Source: Helicocarpus griseus UAMH5409 (taxonomy: Eukaryota; Ascomycota; Eurotiomycetes; Onygenales; Ajellomycetaceae). Taken from it: 64,000 bases of DNA. A program made the translations under genes and the position numbers. The stretch is from positions 1 to 64,000 of the forward strand of contig PDNB01000017.1 in assembly GCA_002573585.1 (NCBI GenBank), written 5' to 3'. Of this stretch, positions 25,401-37,239 are shown one piece after another (the first letter of the stretch is position 1; the number at the start of each line of letters is the position of its first letter). Under the pieces are notes generated by a model that saw only the letters and a program-made list of their open reading frames with translations, had not been told where the DNA came from and ran no database searches.

Positions 25401-26500
25401 ACCTGCAATTCGCTCTGTTGGGTTATTTCTAGAATCTCTCCCAAAATTTCAAGAGTACGTCTGAAATTGCGATGTCCATACTCCGTGGACCGTACATTCC
25501 CTCGAAAATGCCGACTCGACCTTGACTCTTGACTCTTGAGAGAGGTTCCATGCCGACGTCAAGCTTCCCGGCGCCCGCCGCCCGCCAAACAATAAGCGGT
25601 TGGCGGCAACTTGACGCATCTGAACTTATTATTTGAAAATAATAAGGCCTTTCATCGCTTGCCTGCATAAAAGCTTTAATCACGGGACTTTAGCGCCCGG
25701 CGTTGCGACACCTCCTCTACTAACCCGTTGAATAAAGGGGTATTTCCGACAGACTATTGAAATTTTAGCGGAGCGTCATTGTGCGGGCCGGCAAACTGCC
25801 AAATTCATGGCGTAAATTCCAGGCGCGCAGAAGAAGTCGAAGAGGGGAGGGGAGGTCAAGAAATTCTTTTCTCATCGCCGACCAGTAAACACCATTATTG
25901 ATCTTCGACATACCTCCTTTCCAAATTTCAAATACTCTCCCACGACCTAGACACGCTGAACATAAGCTAGGTTATCACGATATAGGAATTCACGAGATAG
26001 GAATGCGACGGGATCCACGCTTAAGATTTTTCAATTGCCGTGCAGATTCCTAAAAAAGCAGCAGAAAAAAGAAAAGAAGAGCTGGATTGACTGGCTGGCT
26101 GGCTTACTTGCGCCGGGCCACCGGCTCGGCCGCGGCGAAAAAATTCGCGCTTTGCTGATCGTGCCTACAACTGTTCAGCGTTCAAGGCACTGATGGCCCG
26201 GCCTCTTTTTCGTGCGGGACTGACTGCTTGAGTCCTGAGCCTGACTTCCCGCATCGCGTGGCGACGTGGGCTGAGGTACGCCGTACTAGTTTTCAAGTTC
26301 CGAAACTATTGATATAGAGCGCGCGGGGCAGGAGGACCTTTGGGTCAATTCCCGAACTTGCGAATCATCTACTTTTGAGCTCCCCCTACTCCTTACATAT
26401 TTGTATGAAGAGCGAGGCAACATCTACGCGGGTTATTAAGACACTACTGGAGGGATTTTAACAGCATCTGTTACCGAGCATGATGGCAATGGAGATGCGC

Positions 26501-26857
26501 TCAAGGCCCTATATTGGCGGAACGCATGATCAATAAACAACGCCCACGAACTGACAGAGCTGTTATCACATGGAGCTGGCCAGATGTAACCCCCTTGCAT
26601 ATCACTATTTTGAAGATGGTTCCCAGGCCATCACAGTAGTGATGAGGATTTAGTTCTGGTTTGAATTGAAAAGATCGCTCTGGCTTAAGTCCATCATGCT
26701 CTTCTGCAAGAATTGTGGGGTTAGATACTAACATCACATGTGATGTTGCCCTACGCAATAATGAATGATAAAAGTCAGGATCCGATGTCATTACCCGCAT
26801 TTGTTGCAACAGGGCCTGGTTCAAATCCTGGGCCTGAAGAAACGAATTAGCATCCAT
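26501..26857 (-). CDS. Hypothetical ORF, 118 residues, weak support
   Basis: An ATG-initiated ORF with mixed, protein-like composition in its first ~80 residues (start MDANSFLQAQDLNQALLQQM). It lies inside the large gene-poor interval. I recognise no domain, signal peptide or transmembrane segment, and no neighbouring exon could be joined with confidence. It may be a chance ORF or the remnant of a larger gene. Confidence 0.15.
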   Translation of the reverse strand: MDANSFLQAQDLNQALLQQMRVMTSDPDFYHSLLRRATSHVMLVSNPTILAEEHDGLKPERSFQFKPELNPHHYCDGLGTIFKIVICKGVTSGQLHVITALSVRGRCLLIMRSANIGP

Positions 26858-28108
26858 ATATACATGGCAATGCGGGCACTGCTGCAGTTACCCCTCATGG
26901 TTTTGACTCAAGTTCTTGACTGTTGACAGGGCCCCCCCCGCACGAATTCCTGCATCGCCATCAGCTCAGCAAGTTTGCACAAACGTCCAAAATAATGGAA
27001 GATAATACCTCAACCTCCATATTTCGAGCTAGGATAGGGCGAAAGTAGTTCAAGAAGTCAGCGGGTAGTCTCCTACTGTGACCAGTCGGGGAAGATGACC
27101 CGCACACTAATTCATAGGCCCCGTTAATAAATCCTCCCTTAAACCTCCAACAAGGATCTCATGTAACAACCCTGATAGCGCAGACACTCTCATGGTTTTC
27201 AATAATAATCCAGTCACCGGGGCGAGAAATGGCATTTCGTTCTGATGGAATTCTTTATGGGCTCGAAGAATTGACAGCCTGCCTGCCAGGCATCGTTCTC
27301 GCTATTTTCTTATCGTTAGGACCAAAGATATCGGTTTGATGTGGCAAAAAGGGTGATCAATTTCCTTTTTAGCTGATCTGTACTTATCCACGCGCCCGGC
27401 ATCTTACGAAATTTTGGGTATTCGCCGGGCTTCTTCGTCAAGTGCTGTGATCGAACATGCAGACAGCAGTAGTAGCAGTCAGCATCACATCAGCAATCCT
27501 TGAACGTGATAGGAATGCTATGGCGGAAGGATGCTGCGGGCCCTTCGGATTGCTGTCTCTCCACTGAGTCTCCAGAGGCTCGTAGTTACACTCCACCAGG
27601 AAGCTCTTCGAATTAAGACGCGGTAGTTCGATCTCAAAACCATTAAGAAACGAAGAAACCCGGTACTCTGATCCCAAAAAGGAGTAATGATAGTGTTCAT
27701 GGGTCAGTCAATCAAAACAAAAGTATGCAGACTCTCACGACAGCCTGTCAAATGCCAAAAATGTTAGTAGTGTCACCCCAAACATGGAACAAATCCAGGC
27801 ACAAGCGTGTGGTATCACGAGGCACAAGAAAACATGCAAATCACACGTGATCCAGCGCGGTGTACATATCAAATGCCGGATATTATTGTAGGCATGGTAA
27901 TGCCAAAATGGAATATGAAATGCTTCAAAATATGGACACAGTAGTTATAATGCCTCTGTGGAATTGCAGCCGTGCTGGCAGGCGAAGTATCTGTACACGA
28001 TTTAATTGCAAGAGCAACGCTCCGGAGTCCGGTTATGCAAACCCCTGTCAAAAGTCCTGCTAGCTTCCTCATATATCCCTCAAGCTCCAATTATTGTACT
28101 AGGTCATA

Positions 28109-28200
28109 AATGTCCGCACCACCCACGCAAATGGTACTTCTGTTTGCATACATCGTTGCACCAAAACTGATGTACCATTTGCGTGGGTGGTGCGGATATT
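28109..28200. repeat. Long perfect inverted repeat (25-bp stem, 34-nt loop)
   Basis: The arm at 28113-28137 is the exact reverse complement of the arm at 28172-28196. The pairing continues outward by three more pairs after one G.T position (28109-28112 with 28197-28200). As RNA this would form a stable hairpin; as DNA it could be a small foldback element. No TA or longer target-site duplication is obvious at its ends. Confidence 0.85.
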
Positions 28201-28995
28201 CTTGATGAGGCACTGGTTCAGAGCCATAAAAATAGACATATGGGATCCGCTGCCCCGGGTAGATAGAAGAAAGACCGCAAGATACTCCACGGCGAGTCCA
28301 CGCTGCTGGACGGTTGTTGCCAGTTAGAAATCTTCAAAAAAAGGACTATCCTTCGAGATTCGAATTTCGACGAGAGCCGTAGTATTATTGCTGCTGCTGC
28401 GACAGGCTGGCTGGCAACTTTTTTGCCCTGACTCCTTCCTGATGGTTAATGGTCAACGGCCTTTTCTTGGCGTGATAAGGCAAGGCGTGGCCTTTTTCAT
28501 AATCCTTGTTCAAGTTCTTGTCAAATCTTCAGGATTATCGTGTGATGTACTCCGTAATTTGCCCAAAGAGCTCTGAAGCACTCCGTATGACTCTCATCTT
28601 ATCGCTGCTTCCACTCTGAAGCCTGTGACAACCTTGAATGTGAAGCAGGTTCAAGCAGGTTTAGTCAGTAACAAATTAGTAGAGAATGCAGATTATTGAT
28701 GCGCATCTTTTCGTCCTTATCTCAGCATCTAGACCAAATGCTCAATCACCAATTGCATATACAATTGAAGTAGAACAATTGTCAATTTGTCATTTGACCG
28801 TCAGCTTCGATTCTTCTTCCATATTTCAAATGCGGAGGAAGTGGCAGACCTGAATACAAAGGTCAAAGCCGGCCGATCAAAAGCTGTTGTGTAGCCGCAC
28901 TTGTCCTCCCCACTGCCAGCGTTCTCCAAGTCGAGATTTCGAAGATATTTGAGATAGTGGAATCTGATCTGTCAACAAGTAATAATAAGAAGATT
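28201..28995. other. Gene-free spacer between hairpin and MITE
   Basis: No ORF of interest. It includes two copies of the octamer ACTCCGTA at 28549 and 28580, a motif recurring through the gene-poor parts of this window. Confidence 0.4.
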
Positions 28996-29258
28996 TACGG
29001 AGGTCGCTTCAAAAAGTTTCGTTCAAGCGCTAGTAACATTGGTGAAATACTCATACCGGCATTAAGGATGGTCGCTCCATCTAGGCTCAGCTTCTAGGGG
29101 AGCTTTAGGGGGGATTTAGGGGGGATTTAGGAGTGGTACCGCCTGTGGCTTGCTCATCTATTAGTTAAAGCCATAGCCTAACCTCCAGGTAAGCTCGTAT
29201 CGAAGTTTCAGCTTGTATTCTTGGCGCTGAACATAACTTTTTTGAAGCGACCTCCGTA
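28996..29258. mobile_element. MITE-like element with terminal inverted repeats and TA duplication
   Basis: The segment begins TA-CGGAGGTCGCTTCAAAAA and ends with its reverse complement followed by TA. The inverted termini extend imperfectly to about 35 bases, including GTTC and AGCGC blocks. The internal ~190 bases have no coding capacity and contain three tandem copies of a ~10-base G-rich unit (about 29100-29135). Small size, terminal inverted repeats and flanking TA dinucleotides fit a non-autonomous Tc1/mariner-type MITE. The termini still match over some 20 bases, so the insertion is probably not very old. Class assignment beyond TIR element is inference. Confidence 0.75.
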
Positions 29259-30903
29259 CAAGAGCAACGCATGTCTTCAGGGGGGCTGAATTTCGCCAAG
29301 TTGCCCAGACTCCTAACGGCCAGTTAGGGCTCAAGCTAATGCGGCCTCAGAGTGACCTGCTGCTACTCTTCGATCTTGCATGAATTAATGTGACCAAAAT
29401 CAACCGGCATTCTCCTGGCGTAAAGATCGACCTTGAAGATCCCTGAGTTTGCGCTAGCACATTGACCTTTGATAGCAAATAAGAAGGGCAAGTCAAAAGC
29501 AAGCTAAAAGTAGCACCTGGGCCAGCCAGTTGAAGCCGAGTTTTTACGGGAAAGATAGACTTCCGCTACCAATGAACTCCACCCTGCAAGTGCGCAAGTG
29601 CGCAATGTGAAAATGGGCGTAACGAAATGTGGCTTGCCGAAGGGGTCTTGGCACGCCGCGCCGGGTCCTTGGGGGTCGCCTGGTAGGCGGAGATTTGAAA
29701 GAGCAAAAAGCTTTCGTTGCAGCGACAGTTTGCTGCTCAAGCGGAATATCGTTATTCTCGATAAGTGCTGGCGGGATCTCTTCTTTCCTCCCTTTACTCG
29801 TAGGCCTTCACCATCGTCGCACTTCGCGGAAGCTGCACCGCGAGAATAGACCCTGGACGTGACGATTTACGTCCGACTCGCTCGTATAGCTCATATGCAT
29901 GGCCATAGCCGCAATGCATGGTGACGAAACAGTCTATCAGAATCAGGCGCTTCCCTGGAAGGACTTCATCAGCTATGGTTATCCGTAACTGAATACTCCG
30001 TATTGTTGTTGTTTTTCTCACCCCCACCCCTCCGCCGAGATCTTGGAAGCCATTAAGAAGTCATTGCACTTCCATACGAGTTATATAGCACTGTTCAGAC
30101 TTCAGAGTAGTTCCAAAGAAAGTTCAAGACTTACATACGATGCTCATCCGATAATTACCCCCTGGAGCAGTATCCTGCAGTCCTGTTCCTGCACTCTGTA
30201 TGCAACGCGCAAGGCTTTTGCATATAGCCAGCTCGATTCCCCTGCTTCTCCCAACCACGTAAGGCAATCTTGCAGACGCCTCGCCGTACCCGCCAGGGCT
30301 CTGTCTCGACCTAATTGTGCTGGCATTGTTGGCAAATGGCTTCGATGCCATTGTTCCAAATGCTGTTACCAAGGCGTAAACAGCCATTTTCTGCTCTGTT
30401 CAACAGCGTACTTGCTGGGTAGAAGTGATGGATGATTCTGAACTCGAGAGCCTTGCATTTCTTTGTTCAAGCGGCATCTAGTAGCTTTCGGGGCTTTAGA
30501 AAAAGCCCCGAAGGGCCGAAGTGCATCAGCATATTCAACACATAGTCTCAAGTTGAATTTACTTGTCTAAGAAGAAGCTCAAGTCCGTCACTGGTACTGC
30601 TTGATAAGGGTAATAGAACCTTCTTGACTTCACAGATTCTGTCAATGCGCGCCAGGTGTGCTATATGACAGACCACCCTATTGGTGATCCCGATGTTCGG
30701 CGCCGATTAGGTCACGTGATAAAGAGCAATGATGACTCATCCGGCTCACCCCGCCAAATTCTGCCACAATTTTGTATCTCGAAGTGCGATATCGATAGAG
30801 GGGCAGCGGAACAATATCATCATTCAGCATTGTTAGTCCAATTGGCCTCTTCCGGGAAGCTTGTCATAGTAGTGAGGACCAATTGAGATATCAAATACTA
30901 AAT
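29259..30903. other. Gene-poor region upstream of homoserine kinase
   Basis: Overlapping short ORFs on both strands (for example 30043-30435 plus and 30124-30387 minus) have no recognisable family features. The last few hundred bases should contain the promoter and leader of the homoserine kinase gene. A copy of ACTCCGTA lies at 29995. Confidence 0.4.
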
Positions 30904-32226
30904 ATGGCATTTACAATCAAGGTACCCTGCTCATCTGCAAACATCGGCCCTGGATTCGATGTTATCGGTAAGTGTGTTCTGCTCTCCGTATTTCTCAATT
31001 AACGCCGGCGACGAGGCGTAAATTTGCGTGCGTCTTCTAATTAACTCATATAAAACTAATAAGCCTGATTTTATACAGGGCTGGCGCTCTCTATCTATCT
31101 TGAACTCCACGTAACAACAACGGATAGTGCATCCTCTCCCTCTAAAGCACCCCTCAATTGCAAGATTACGTATAAGGGCGAGAGCGAGGACGAGGTTAGC
31201 TTAGATCCGGAAGTTAACCTCATAACCCGCGTGGCTCTTTATGTTCTTCGATGTCACAAGCAACATGCCTTCCCCGTTAAAACCCACGTCCATATAAAAA
31301 ACCCCATTCCACTAGGGAGAGGATTGGGGTCCAGCGGAGCAGCGGTTACGGCAGGAGTAATGCTAGGGAACGAAATAGGAGGTTTGAATCTGAGCAAAGC
31401 TCGGATGCTGGATTACTGTTTGATGATAGGTATACTGATTACCGGATCAATTCATATCCTATGAAGTTCTTTTTGCTAATTGTCTGTGTACAGAACGGCA
31501 TCCCGATAACGTTGCTGCGGCGCTTTACGGCGGTTTCGTAGGAACATATCTAAATGAGCTCAAGCCGGAGGATCTAGCATGGAAAGAAATTCCATTGAGT
31601 GAAGTTTTGCCAGCACCAGCTGGTGGTGTCGACACCGGCGTAAAACCCCCAGAGCCCCCGCTCGGGATTGGACATTACAAGAAATTCCCGTGGTCGCCAC
31701 AAATCAAGGCCATCGCTATAATACCCAATTTTGAGGTCCCAACGGCGAAAGCCCGTGAAGTTCTACCCCAAATGTATACGAGAGCAGATGTTGTACGTAG
31801 TAATTCAACCATGCGAAGTCTCTCAAGTCTAGTCGCTCCATGTCGCAGTCTAGCTAACAGTTGAGTTTCTAGATATACAACCTCCAACGCGCCACTCTTC
31901 TCCCATCAGCCCTCGGCCAAGATCCTTTAGATCCAGACATGATCTATCTCGCGATGCAAGACAAAGTGCATCAACCATACCGAAAAAACCTAATACCGGG
32001 GCTCACCGAAATCCTCAACTTCATGAACCCATCGACTCAGCCGGGCTTGTTGGGCATATGTCTTTCTGGCGCTGGGCCCACGATTTTAGCCCTCGCCACG
32101 ACCAATTTCAACGAGATAGCGGATCGCATTGTTTCACAGTTCAAGCAGCATAATATTACCTGTCGGTGGGAGGTGCTGGAGCCAGCAGAGGAGGGGGCAG
32201 TTGTGGAAAGAAAGAAGGATGTATAA
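30904..32226 (+). CDS. THR1: Homoserine kinase (GHMP family)
   Basis: Four exons (30904-30967, 31079-31429, 31494-31792, 31873-32226) give 355 residues, the normal length for fungal homoserine kinase. The N-terminus has the family signature VPCSSANIGPGFDVIG. The GHMP ATP-binding loop PIPLGRGLGSSGAA lies at about 98-110. ERHPDNVAAALYGG and the C-terminal GICLSGAGPTILALA are also typical. The enzyme phosphorylates homoserine with ATP in the cytosol, the penultimate step to threonine. All introns interrupt conserved segments and restore the frame exactly. It converges with MED5. No anomaly seen. Confidence 0.96.
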
Positions 32227-33001
32227 AGGAAGGAAAGTACGAACTTGGCGAGGCGGTGAAAATCAATCTTTTCTCCGTTGTTTCAAACGAAATAGGCATG
32301 CAAAAATGGTTTTACAACTACCCAAAAAGGCTATTGGCGTGCATGTGTTTATCGATGTCATCCTGATACCTTGTCCAACCTCAACTTCCGTTAAGGGGGC
32401 TAGCTAGTGGTAAGGGCGCAGTGGATGCATAGCGTTCCGATCATGAAGGTTATTATATCTGGTTGCTGCTTCAGATAATCATGCAGCCATATTTCTTACT
32501 TCAATCATATATACCTTTTGCCGCCCCGTTGTGAGGGTGTGAGGGCATGATGGATAGAAATAGATACTAGAAAAGGGTATATATTTTGCACATTTAGATA
32601 CGAATAGATTTATCTGGTTTCAGTTTTAGTAATCATATTCTTTCAACAAATTTATATAGAGCTTGTGTAGGTTACAACGTTGGTTTTTGTTTTGAAAGCT
32701 ATGGTCTCGATATATATTGTTTCAATAAAAGTCAGCCCCCATTCACTAACAGAACACTATTTTATCTTTTTAATTCGGATGACCACATTGATATTTTCCA
32801 TATAAAATATGCTAGCAAAAAGAAATGGAATGAATTTCTATTTCGACAAAAGATTGGAATCCAACAGTAGAGAAAAAGTAATATAAGCCGGCTGTGGAAG
32901 CCGTAGATATAACAGAAAGAAAAACAAAACGGGATAACGAAATGAGGCCAAAATCCTCATTGACTCATCCAAAATGGAGGGATCCGGTGATAGAACTAAG
33001 T
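32227..33001. other. Convergent 3' region
   Basis: AT-rich sequence between the stops of homoserine kinase and MED5, likely containing both 3' UTRs. No ORF or structure worth noting. Confidence 0.5.
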
Positions 33002-36000
33002 TCAAAACATACCCTCCATATCCAAATCCAAAAACTCAGGGTTGCCCACCATATCGGTCCCGTTCAACATATCATCAATATTAGTATGCATACCACTATC
33101 CATTCCAATACCCATGCCCATATCGCCCATACCGCCTATTCCCAAATCCTGTCCATTCCCACCTCCATTCCCCTCGCCGCCACTAGCAGCCGCCGCAGCC
33201 GCGGCCGCATCAAGCATCTCATTAAAATTTCCGGTATCCTCACTGCCCTGGCCCTGCTGGCCAGGCTGCTGGCCTTCTTGGCCATGACCCTGTTGCCCCT
33301 GATGGCCCATGCCCATCTGCTCCTCTTCTAGATTGATATCTTGCATGATGTTGCCGACGTCGATGTTTGGAACCCCCTGTGACATTCGCGGTACGGTAGC
33401 AAGCGCGTCGACACGCCTGTTTAATCGTACGATGAGCTCCGCGCGGAGCGTATCGGTGTCGATTAGTTTGGGGAGCGAGTCCCGTTCAAGCACTAGAGCG
33501 TCGCGGAGAGTGAGGATGGGACAGCGGGGTACAGCATCCTTCGAAGGATCGAGGGGATGGAACGCAGCGCGCTCCACAGCGAAGGATTCCGCGAGCGGGG
33601 CACAGATCAAAGTCGCGGCTATGTCAAGGGCGAAATCCCCGCTTCCAGTTTCTGTCTGTAGTTTGAGCTCGTCGATTATGCCACGCAGCACGCGGACGGC
33701 TCCTACAAGTCGTATCCCTGCGACAAGCTGTCGGTGGGTGTAGCTGGGAGGAGTCATGCTTATTTCGGGGTTAGTGCTCCAAAGTACGAGGGAGGAGAAT
33801 GTGTTGCGGATGCTGGCGACAATCCCGCCACCGGCTGGGTTTGCGGCCCATCCTTCTACCTCGCCGTAGCGAGCGGTGCCGCGCCGCTGAAAGGAGTGAT
33901 ATGGCTCCAGAGCCTCAAGGATAGGCTTGATGTCGGTTCTAGAGGGATGTCGCGTGCGAACGCCCTTTAGCTGGTCTTCAAGCGATTTTGCTGTTATTAG
34001 TAGCACCGTGCGGTGGATTTCCTGCGCTTCCCCTGATATGGAACTGGGTTTAATGAGTGCAAGTAGGATTTTTAACGAGGTGGTTAGGTCGCTATCCGAC
34101 TCCCAGATATGATGTCCAAGCCACGTCAGTGCCATCACTAGTGAAGGTAAAAGGAATGGTTCCAAGAGATCTATGAAAGGTGAGCCAATTAATTCTACAA
34201 ATATCTGTAGGACAAACGTACACTCAAATCCGCCTTTCAAAGTTTCGAACTCCAGTTTCCCAGTCTCACATGCAGCTAAGCTTTGACTAAAAAGGGTAGC
34301 TACTAGAAAGTAGAACTCTTGTGGGCTGCATGAAGACATCGACTCATCGCTTATCCCTTCTGCGATGAATAGCGCTGTAATCCACGCACCAAGGTTATTC
34401 TTTTGCTTTTCATCCAAGTCTTCGAGTCTTCGACTTGAAGAGCCATGCTGCAGAAGTCGCAGAACGAATGAGTCAGGATTCGAGATTCCCAAGTCGTGAT
34501 GGGATAGGCCATATTTGTGTTTAAATGCGAGTACTAGTAGTAATATGCTACCGAATTCGTCGTAGACTGGCTGACTTTCGCCTAAGATAGGTCAGCATGT
34601 TCCATTTTGCTGAATTTTGGCCCTTCGGCGTACCTTGTTCTTCGCCCCATTTCCAAGCGTCTAGTAACGCACAGAGAGGTTGTACAATAGTTGATGAGCT
34701 GATGAAAAGAAGCATGACGTCCAGAGACTGTGGCCGTCGTGAGAGAGAATTGCAAATATTCTTCAGTGTCATCGTTTCCTTCCTTGCGCATAGACTGTGC
34801 ATGACCTAGAAAACAAATATACGTTAGAGAAACAAGAAGATCTTGAGGAAGCAACAGTAGGGAGCGTACTTCTGTGATAGCCGCTGCAATCGCACCGGCA
34901 TTACCCTCCATACACTCCAGTTCATTTATGAGCTGTTCCGCACGTTCAGGATTGTTATTAATCTGGGCAACTAGATCTTCTTTCCGGAGCTGGCCTCCAA
35001 CAGGTAAAGTTTGCATTGGATTTTCTCCTAGGAGTCGCTCAATGCTTGCCTCAGGTATCAGTCTGTGCAAAGCGCAGGCAAACAGAAATTCTTGGCGAAC
35101 ATCAGAAAGAATAGAGTTGCCTTGCATCGAGAACATTTCTGAGAACGAGGGAAAGGCATTCGGGTCAATGCGACTGAGAGCACGAGTAATGCAAAGTTCC
35201 ATCGGGATATTATCAATAGCAGACGCACACATCTCTGCGAAAAATGGTGGCAGCTTATTGACTAGAAAAGATCGGAAGATAAACATGGTCCGCTTAGATT
35301 CATTACGATACATTCCATTCGATAGAACGTCAAAGGCTGCAGTTATAAGGTCTTCAATAAGAGCCATGCGGTCGCCCTTTTTACATTGTCAGTCTGAGAG
35401 CTTCTCGCAAAGGTTTGGGTAACTTTACCCCATATCGATTAATCGAATAATTCACAATCATACTGTCGTCGATCAAAGGTCTCCCAAAAAGCTTCATTTT
35501 GATGTTAGCGCAAGCAAAGACACTATTACGAAAAGGGGCACATACCAAGGCATTAACATATATATAGGGTCCTGCCCTAGAGTTAATTATAGAACCATCG
35601 AGCACATTGGATTCAAATTCAAGAGCTGAAATGTTGACATTCTCCATCATAGCGTCCTCAAAAGATTTTTCGCCATCATGGCCATAAAGATTGAACTCCT
35701 TCCGCAAAACTTCCAGGCGGTCACGTAGTGGGATAGACACACCACCGCAAAGCGGAATGTATGAAGAAAGGGCCTGGCCTAGCTTATTTCTCCATCCTGG
35801 TGATGAAACGCTTGTTAGCAATTCAGACTGAATGCGAGCCAAATAAGGAAACTGCCGAGGCGACTGTAATACCTTTCGATCCCGGCGAAGACAAAGCGTT
35901 CACTGCTTTCTCGCTGCCGACGAGAGCAGCAAATAAAATCCCGAGCGATTCGAACACAGCCAAAGTGTCCGGAGAGTTCGCCAGCAAACCAGCAGGGTCA

Positions 36001-36500
36001 CCTTCCGCTTCACGACTCGAGTTCCATGAAAGCAGCGATAATACCCAGTTTGCGAGGGCGGCAAAAGTGCTCGCAGCATCGATTGCCGTTTTGGGTGAGT
36101 GTCCTGAGGTCGCAGCTATTGTAGCATTATGGATAATACAATAGTCGGTCATCAATGTGCTGACTGGCGCCTTTGTCGCCGATGCATCCTGCCCGGGCGC
36201 TTGCTTTTGGGAAACCGTCGAGTGTGAGAGAAGCGACTCCAATATATGTTCAGTCTTTACTCTCCCGAGTCTGTGCAAAGTATCCACATAAATCGGTATC
36301 AAGGGGTCCCAAGGCACATTCGTCACTGATCTTGACTCCAAGATAACGTCGATGAGCTTCTTTGGCGGGATGGGATAACGACTCAGCATGAGCTTAACAA
36401 AGCCCCTGAACTCGGCTGCATCGGTTCGTCGAGAAAGACACCGATGAAGTAGCTTTTGCCACTGCAATGAAGAGCTCTTGATAGCCTTAACGCCATCCAT
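33002..36500 (-). CDS. MED5: Mediator complex subunit 5 (Med5/Nut1)
   Basis: Six exons on the minus strand (36500-35873, 35796-35546, 35491-35429, 35376-34870, 34805-34634, 34581-33002) join in frame to 1066 residues, typical for Med5. Recognisable family segments include the N-terminal LQWQKLLHRCLSRR and KKLIDVILESRS, then KLGQALSSYIPLC, LFGRPLIDDSMIVNY, GNAGAIAAAITEV and ESQPVYDEFGSILLLVLAF. The C-terminus is low complexity: Gln/Gly-rich, an eight-Ala run, Gly/Met-rich repeats and an acidic end. Med5 sits in the Mediator tail and relays signals from activators to RNA polymerase II. The start is the first true ATG in the conserved frame; the frame upstream is open only from a TTG. A 9-codon uORF lies just upstream (about 36571). 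Confidence 0.93.
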
Positions 36501-37239
36501 ATTGCCTTTACTACTAGCTGAAGGCTTCAATAGAGGGAGCTGTTCCTCATTCGTAATGCGCAAAATCAGACATTGCCAGTAAAATAGTAAATTCTAGCCT
36601 CATTAAAACGGTCTAATAATCCAAGCAAGGTAAGACCGTAGAGTGTAAATTTTGATTTATTCGTCGTAAAGATGCCTATACGGTCTTGCGTGCCGTCTTT
36701 GAATATCGGAAGTTGGACGGTCATCAGCTTACATAATCAGTCTGGGCCGCAAAAACAATCCACCGAGACTATTATCTACGACAGTCAACTTCCTTCATTT
36801 CTTTCTTTCTTTCGCTTTTCTATTATCAGCATTGATAGAAGTTCTCGGGGCTATAGGGGTTATCAAGGCTGTCATTAACTGATTCAAAAAAGTCTAATTG
36901 ATCCTGGACAACCCCCTATTCCGCTATCGTGAATTTCCCGACTTCTTGAATTCGCTTGCTTATAAGCGTTCACCTAGCCGTCTGTCTGCTTTGAGCTTCA
37001 AAAGCGACTGTTATCAAATCTCTTATAACGTCATTCTTGCCTTGCTGACAGAATATTAAGAATATAAATACGGTGCTTATGGAACTCTAGCCAGTTCTGA
37101 GTTTCATAGTCAAAGCCAACCACCTTCAAGTAGCCTAACACAGATTTGGAGCTCCGGAGAGATTGTGTGCTTTTGAACTCTCTCGTGAAACAGTGGATGC
37201 CGAACTGCAATTTCCGGATAGTCCAGATAAGGATTTCTT
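36501..37239. other. Divergent intergenic region, MED5 / HNH nuclease
   Basis: Probable promoters for both flanking genes. It holds a short MED5 uORF near 36571 and otherwise only small ORFs. Confidence 0.4.

Larger units (their letters stand above)
22311..28108. other. Gene-poor interval
   Basis: About 5.8 kb without a convincing gene. The longest ORFs (22693-23166 plus, 24622-24969 minus) show no family motif, no signal peptide and no plausible spliced partner. One ORF of slightly better character is listed separately (26501-26857). Composition is near average, so this is not an obvious AT-rich repeat island. It may hold regulatory DNA for the flanking RasGEF and homoserine kinase genes, unrecognised lncRNA, or old decayed insertions. 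Confidence 0.35.

Noticed and set aside
26800..26835. Possible tRNA T-arm (GGTTCAAATCC-like sequence).
   Set aside because: The flanking bases cannot form the T stem or a cloverleaf; no A box at the right distance. No tRNA was found anywhere in the window.
30043..30435. Overlapping plus and minus ORFs upstream of homoserine kinase.
   Set aside because: Neither strand gives a recognisable family, and they overlap each other almost completely.
32894..33743. Plus-strand ORFs rich in Pro/Ala/Ser.
   Set aside because: Antisense to the Med5 low-complexity C-terminus.
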